Assembly: GCA_045578465.1 (NCBI GenBank)
Contig: JAZNKJ010000047.1
Location: 1-8,437 of the forward strand
Length of the DNA: 8,437 nt
DNA from: SIG454 sp045578465
GTDB taxonomy: Bacteria; Bacillota; Clostridia; Monoglobales; Monoglobaceae
Direction: 5' to 3'
Within the stretch, counting starts at the first letter, position 1, and each line of letters starts with the position of its first letter. A program made the position numbers and the translations under genes. Below the pieces are notes generated by a model. The model did no database searches. It saw nothing but the letters and a program-made list of their open reading frames with translations, and was not told the DNA's origin. This document shows, piece by piece, positions 6,181-8,437 of the stretch.

Positions 6181-7785
6181 ATGAAATTAAAAGAATTTTT
6201 GAAAAACTTTTATGCTAATATCAAAGAAAGTATTTCAAGATTTTTCGTAACATTTGTATGCACCTTATTATTTTTCCTGACCGTATCCTTTGAAATCATT
6301 TTTGAAACAAATTCATACAAAATAATTATACCACTATGCATGACCTATGCTCTTGTGGCAGTCTTATCGGTTCTGCTTAAAACCGCACAGGAATACATAT
6401 ATAATAAACTTCACTGTATTATACAGTATGCTCTATGTGCTATATCAGGTGTAATGGGGTTTTTACTCATAAAGATGAATTACGAATCTCTGTATATGAT
6501 TATGGCATATACCGGAATTATGATTGCCTTGATATGCTTTATTCTCTCCATCCTTATGCGTGGAGAAAACCGCGACCTTATATTTCCAAGGCTTGTGACA
6601 TCATGGATATTTACATCTGCAATATGTAGTGTGCTTTCAAGCGGACTATCTACATGCATAGCAGCAGTTCAATCACTTATATTTACATGGGATAGTATTT
6701 ACAAATTGTATGTTATTGTTATTCTTTTTGTATGTGTGATTTGTTTTATAAATATATTTCTCTCCTTTATGCCAAAAAAAGATGCACCTATACCACAGTC
6801 AAAAATATTCCGTGCCTTTGTTTTGTTTGTGGGTTTACCACTATTCATACTTCTTATAGCAATTTTGTTAGTATATCTCGCTAAAATCGTTATCACATGG
6901 AATATGCCAGTAGGTGAGATAAACTGGTTTGCATCTTTCGCATCGCTTTTCTTTATATTCTTCCTTCTCAGTGTTATGCAATATACGGAAAAAATTGCAA
7001 AGCTATTTGCAAAATTCGGCGGATATTTTCTTGCACCTGTGCTTATTATGCAAACTATTGCAGTTTTTGAAAGAGTAAATGCCTATGGTCTTACCACCCC
7101 AAGAACAGTTTCTCTGGTGTTGATAATTATCAGTATTCTCTTTATTGCAGGATCAATAATCATACCAAAACATTTAAATAAAATCTCTCTTGTGTCAGGG
7201 ATAATAGTCTTAATAGTTACTATCACACCGTTCAATGTAATCGATATGCCTATCAAGAGCCAGACAAATATACTAGAAAATGTTCTTACTGCAAACGATA
7301 TGTTAAAAGATGGCAAGGTTATCCCTAATCCAAATGTCAGCAACTCAGATGCTCAAAAAATAATAAGCGCTTATGAATATCTTAAATATGATGCCAAAAA
7401 ATTGCCTGACTTTATACCGGATTCAGCAGAAACCTTGCAAGAAATCTTCGGTTTCACGAAGAACTATGACAACGACAGAAACAATATAATATACTGTAGT
7501 TTCCGCACAAAAGATGATGTTGATATAACAGGTTATGATAGAATGGTCAAATTTTACAACAACGCCAATACTATCAAAATTGAACACAATGACCAGCAAT
7601 ATGATATAGACTTAAAAGAAATTGCCAGAAGTTTTAATACTCAGTATGGCACCAATAAAAGTGACATAAACATTTATGTAATTAGCGAAAATGTAGCATT
7701 GTATTTTACAAATTTCAGTTTTGAAGTCCAAAACGATGAAATTTTATCTTGCTACTGTAATGGGTATGCATTATTAAAAAATTAA
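6181..7785 (+). CDS. DUF4153-type polytopic membrane protein
   Basis: A 534-residue protein. The first 355 residues are about eleven membrane segments, beginning near 21-41, 47-66, 78-98, 104-126, 138-163, 174-197, 211-236, 249-268, 280-298, 308-328 and 334-352. The last 180 residues are hydrophilic and probably outside the membrane. The best family hint is the pair of segments YLAKIVITWNMPVGEI (232-247) and FERVNAYGLTTPR (296-308), which match the Tyr/Trp-Pro-x-G and RI-x-x-YGLT-x-x-R signatures of DUF4153 proteins. The usual Tyr after the Arg is Thr here. The family has no established function. The C-terminal domain was not recognised. AAAGGA (6165-6170) lies 10 nt before the ATG. It is monocistronic, with its own promoter and the hairpin at 7831-7860 downstream, and the sequence is AT-richer than neighbouring genes. 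Confidence 0.8.
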   Translation: MKLKEFLKNFYANIKESISRFFVTFVCTLLFFLTVSFEIIFETNSYKIIIPLCMTYALVAVLSVLLKTAQEYIYNKLHCIIQYALCAISGVMGFLLIKMNYESLYMIMAYTGIMIALICFILSILMRGENRDLIFPRLVTSWIFTSAICSVLSSGLSTCIAAVQSLIFTWDSIYKLYVIVILFVCVICFINIFLSFMPKKDAPIPQSKIFRAFVLFVGLPLFILLIAILLVYLAKIVITWNMPVGEINWFASFASLFFIFFLLSVMQYTEKIAKLFAKFGGYFLAPVLIMQTIAVFERVNAYGLTTPRTVSLVLIIISILFIAGSIIIPKHLNKISLVSGIIVLIVTITPFNVIDMPIKSQTNILENVLTANDMLKDGKVIPNPNVSNSDAQKIISAYEYLKYDAKKLPDFIPDSAETLQEIFGFTKNYDNDRNNIIYCSFRTKDDVDITGYDRMVKFYNNANTIKIEHNDQQYDIDLKEIARSFNTQYGTNKSDINIYVISENVALYFTNFSFEVQNDEILSCYCNGYALLKN

Positions 7786-7802
7786 CTTTTGAGACTTTAC
7801 GA

Positions 7803-7877
7803 TTTCCTACATAAATTCCCCCGGAATAAGAAAAAGACCTAAGCAAAGCTTAGGTCTTTTGATTGTTCCGGCGCCGG
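7803..7877. repeat. Terminator module copy A (diverged duplicate of 7963-8030)
   Basis: This copy shares with copy B, in the same order and orientation: CTACATAAAT (7807-7816), a GGAA, an A-run, a hairpin with an AGCAAA-type loop, a T-run, then GTTCCGGCG (7865-7873). In copy B the last element is the 3' end of 5S rRNA, read on the minus strand. In copy A it runs on into the perfect palindrome TCCGGCGCCGGA (7867-7878) instead of a 5S gene. Confidence 0.65.
7831..7860. terminator. Symmetric terminator after the DUF4153 gene
   Basis: GACCTAAGC (7836-7844) and GCTTAGGTC (7848-7856) form a perfect 9-bp stem with an AAA loop, flanked by A5 and T4, so it can work on both strands. It serves the plus-strand DUF4153 gene, 45 nt after the stop. 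It could be a second stop for rRNA read-through from the right. Confidence 0.85.
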
Positions 7878-7878
7878 A

Positions 7879-7962
7879 GCGTTAAGAAAATATGCCGATG
7901 GCATATTTTTAGTGCAGGATAGGGGATGGACTATCCCCGACTATTAAAAGAAAGCCATCGGC
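7879..7962. other. Cluster of three hairpins between the two terminator copies
   Basis: Three stems follow each other: AAAATATGCC/GGCATATTTT with a GAT loop (about 7887-7909), GGGGAT/ATCCCC (7922-7938), and AGAAAGCC/GGCTTTCT with an ATC loop (7950-7968). The heptamer CCGATGG occurs twice directly (first hairpin and 7977-7983) and once inverted (third hairpin). No gene or recognised RNA family is seen. Confidence 0.55.
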
Positions 7963-8030
7963 TTTCTACATAAATGCCGATGGAACGAAAAAACCCTGAG
8001 CAAATGCTCAGGGTTTTGTAGTTCCGGCGG
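7963..8030. repeat. Terminator module copy B, including the 5S rRNA 3' end
   Basis: This is the functional-looking copy of the duplicated module. It has CTACATAAAT at 7966-7975, the rRNA terminator hairpin at 7988-8017, and GTTCCGGCG at 8021-8029, which overlaps the 3' end of the minus-strand 5S gene. Confidence 0.65.
7988..8017 (-). terminator. Terminator of the rRNA operon
   Basis: CCCTGAGC (7994-8001) pairs with GCTCAGGG (8006-8013) around a 4-nt loop, and four A-T pairs extend the stem. On the minus strand it ends in six T residues. It begins 5 nt after the 5S 3' end. Confidence 0.9.
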
Positions 8031-8138
8031 CGCCATATTCTCCCAGGCAGTCGCCCGCCAAGTACCTTCTGCGCTAAGGAGCTTAACTACTGTGTTCGGA
8101 ATGGGAACAGGTGTGGCCTCCTCGCTATAACCACCAGA
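8023..8138 (-). rRNA. rrf: 5S ribosomal RNA
   Basis: Read on the minus strand this has the conserved 5S sequence: TCTGGTGG at the 5' end, GAGGCCACACCTGTTCCCAT, CCGAACACAGTAGTTAAGCTC and a GGCGCCGCCGGA-like end. The first eight bases (8138-8131) pair with the last eight (8030-8023), with two G-U pairs, to form helix I and give a length of about 116 nt. Ends could be off by one or two bases. It is the last gene of the rRNA operon, after 23S. Confidence 0.96.
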
Positions 8139-8313
8139 TTTTCAGTAACGCGGTTCTCTTTTATCCTAAGGACAAATGTCTCGCCGCGTTTTCCTTTCGC
8201 AAACAAGAGTTTGTTTGCATCTATGTCAAGCCTTTCGGCTGAACATCTTTGTCAAAAACTGAAAGAGAAATTGTAAGAAAGACTTACTCTCATTTAATCA
8301 ATTCAATTCGTTT
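8139..8313 (-). other. 23S-5S internal transcribed spacer
   Basis: About 175 nt with no tRNA gene. Long-range pairing is visible: ACTGAAA (8258-8264) with TTTCAGT (8140-8146), and AACGCGG (8147-8153) with CCGCGTT (8184-8190). There are also local hairpins GCAAACAA/TTGTTTGC (8199-8218) and AGCC/GGCT (8229-8240). Such stems next to the 5S 5' end are plausible substrates for precursor-processing nucleases. Confidence 0.7.
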
Positions 8314-8437
8314 TAGATCAAGCCCTCGACCTATTAGTATCGGTCAGCTAAATATGTTACCACACTTACACCTCCGACCTATCAACCACATAGTCTACGT
8401 GGGGTCTTACTAGCTTATGCTATGGGAAATCTTATCT
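8314..8437 (-). rRNA. rrl: 23S ribosomal RNA, 3' end (partial, runs off the window)
   Basis: On the minus strand this reads as the highly conserved last part of 23S, including AGTAAGACCCC, GGTTGATAGGTCGGAGGTGT, AGCTGACCGATACTAATAGG and TCGAGGGCTTGATC. About 124 nt are inside the window. The 5' part and the 16S gene would lie beyond the right edge. The exact 3' end, near 8313-8316, is an estimate. Confidence 0.97.

Noticed and set aside
6435..7343. Short frames within the DUF4153 gene on both strands
   Set aside because: They overlap a long, promoter-driven gene with family signatures, and they lack their own translation signals.
8139..8313. Possible tRNA in the 23S-5S spacer
   Set aside because: No cloverleaf, T-loop GTTCGA-type motif or acceptor stem could be assembled. 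Only simple hairpins are present.
1..8437. CRISPR array, insertion sequence, phage or defence genes
   Set aside because: No regularly spaced direct repeats with unique spacers, no transposase, integrase, nuclease or toxin-like products were seen on either strand.

Overview
The window is a stretch of an AT-rich Bacillota chromosome, most likely a gut-type Clostridia. The evidence is strong AGGAGG-type ribosome binding sites, T-tailed hairpin terminators after most transcription units, TTGATA/TATAAT-type promoters, one TTG start, clostridial-looking protein families and a Firmicutes-like 5S/23S pair. Order or genus cannot be fixed from this sequence alone.

Layout. Positions 1-282 hold a terminator for a gene off the left edge, then a more GC-rich, hairpin-rich, gene-less stretch that looks like an intergenic repeat. 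At 372-2051 (+) is a sodium/phosphate cotransporter fused to a PhoU domain, with a near-ideal promoter and its own terminator. At 2165-2713 (+) is a small DUF308/HdeD-like membrane protein that starts with TTG. It converges on a two-gene minus-strand operon: a His-tailed cation diffusion facilitator (3585-4484) followed by a pyridoxal/pyridoxamine kinase (2722-3558). The convergent genes share one bidirectional terminator, and its hairpin overlaps both stop codons. Further right is a second minus-strand group: a GNAT acetyltransferase (5446-5931), a flavodoxin-fold protein (4818-5360) and a previously uncalled 42-residue hydrophilic protein (4610-4738) just before a terminator. Divergent from it is a 534-residue DUF4153-type membrane protein (6181-7785, +).

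The right end (about 8023-8437) is the distal end of an rRNA operon on the minus strand: the 3' end of 23S, a structured spacer without a tRNA, then 5S and a strong terminator. Beyond that terminator lies a diverged duplicate of the terminator module, separated from it by a cluster of hairpins.

How the genes fit together. Mostly ordinary housekeeping and transport: phosphate uptake or efflux, divalent metal export, vitamin B6 salvage, a possible FMN-dependent redox step and acyl transfer. No defence system, CRISPR array, phage or transposase is visible. The most unusual items are non-coding: the duplicated rRNA terminator module with its hairpin cluster, the hairpin-rich left end, and three helically phased repeats upstream of the DUF4153 gene. 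The uncalled small protein is the best candidate for something undescribed. No clearly new multi-gene system can be supported here.
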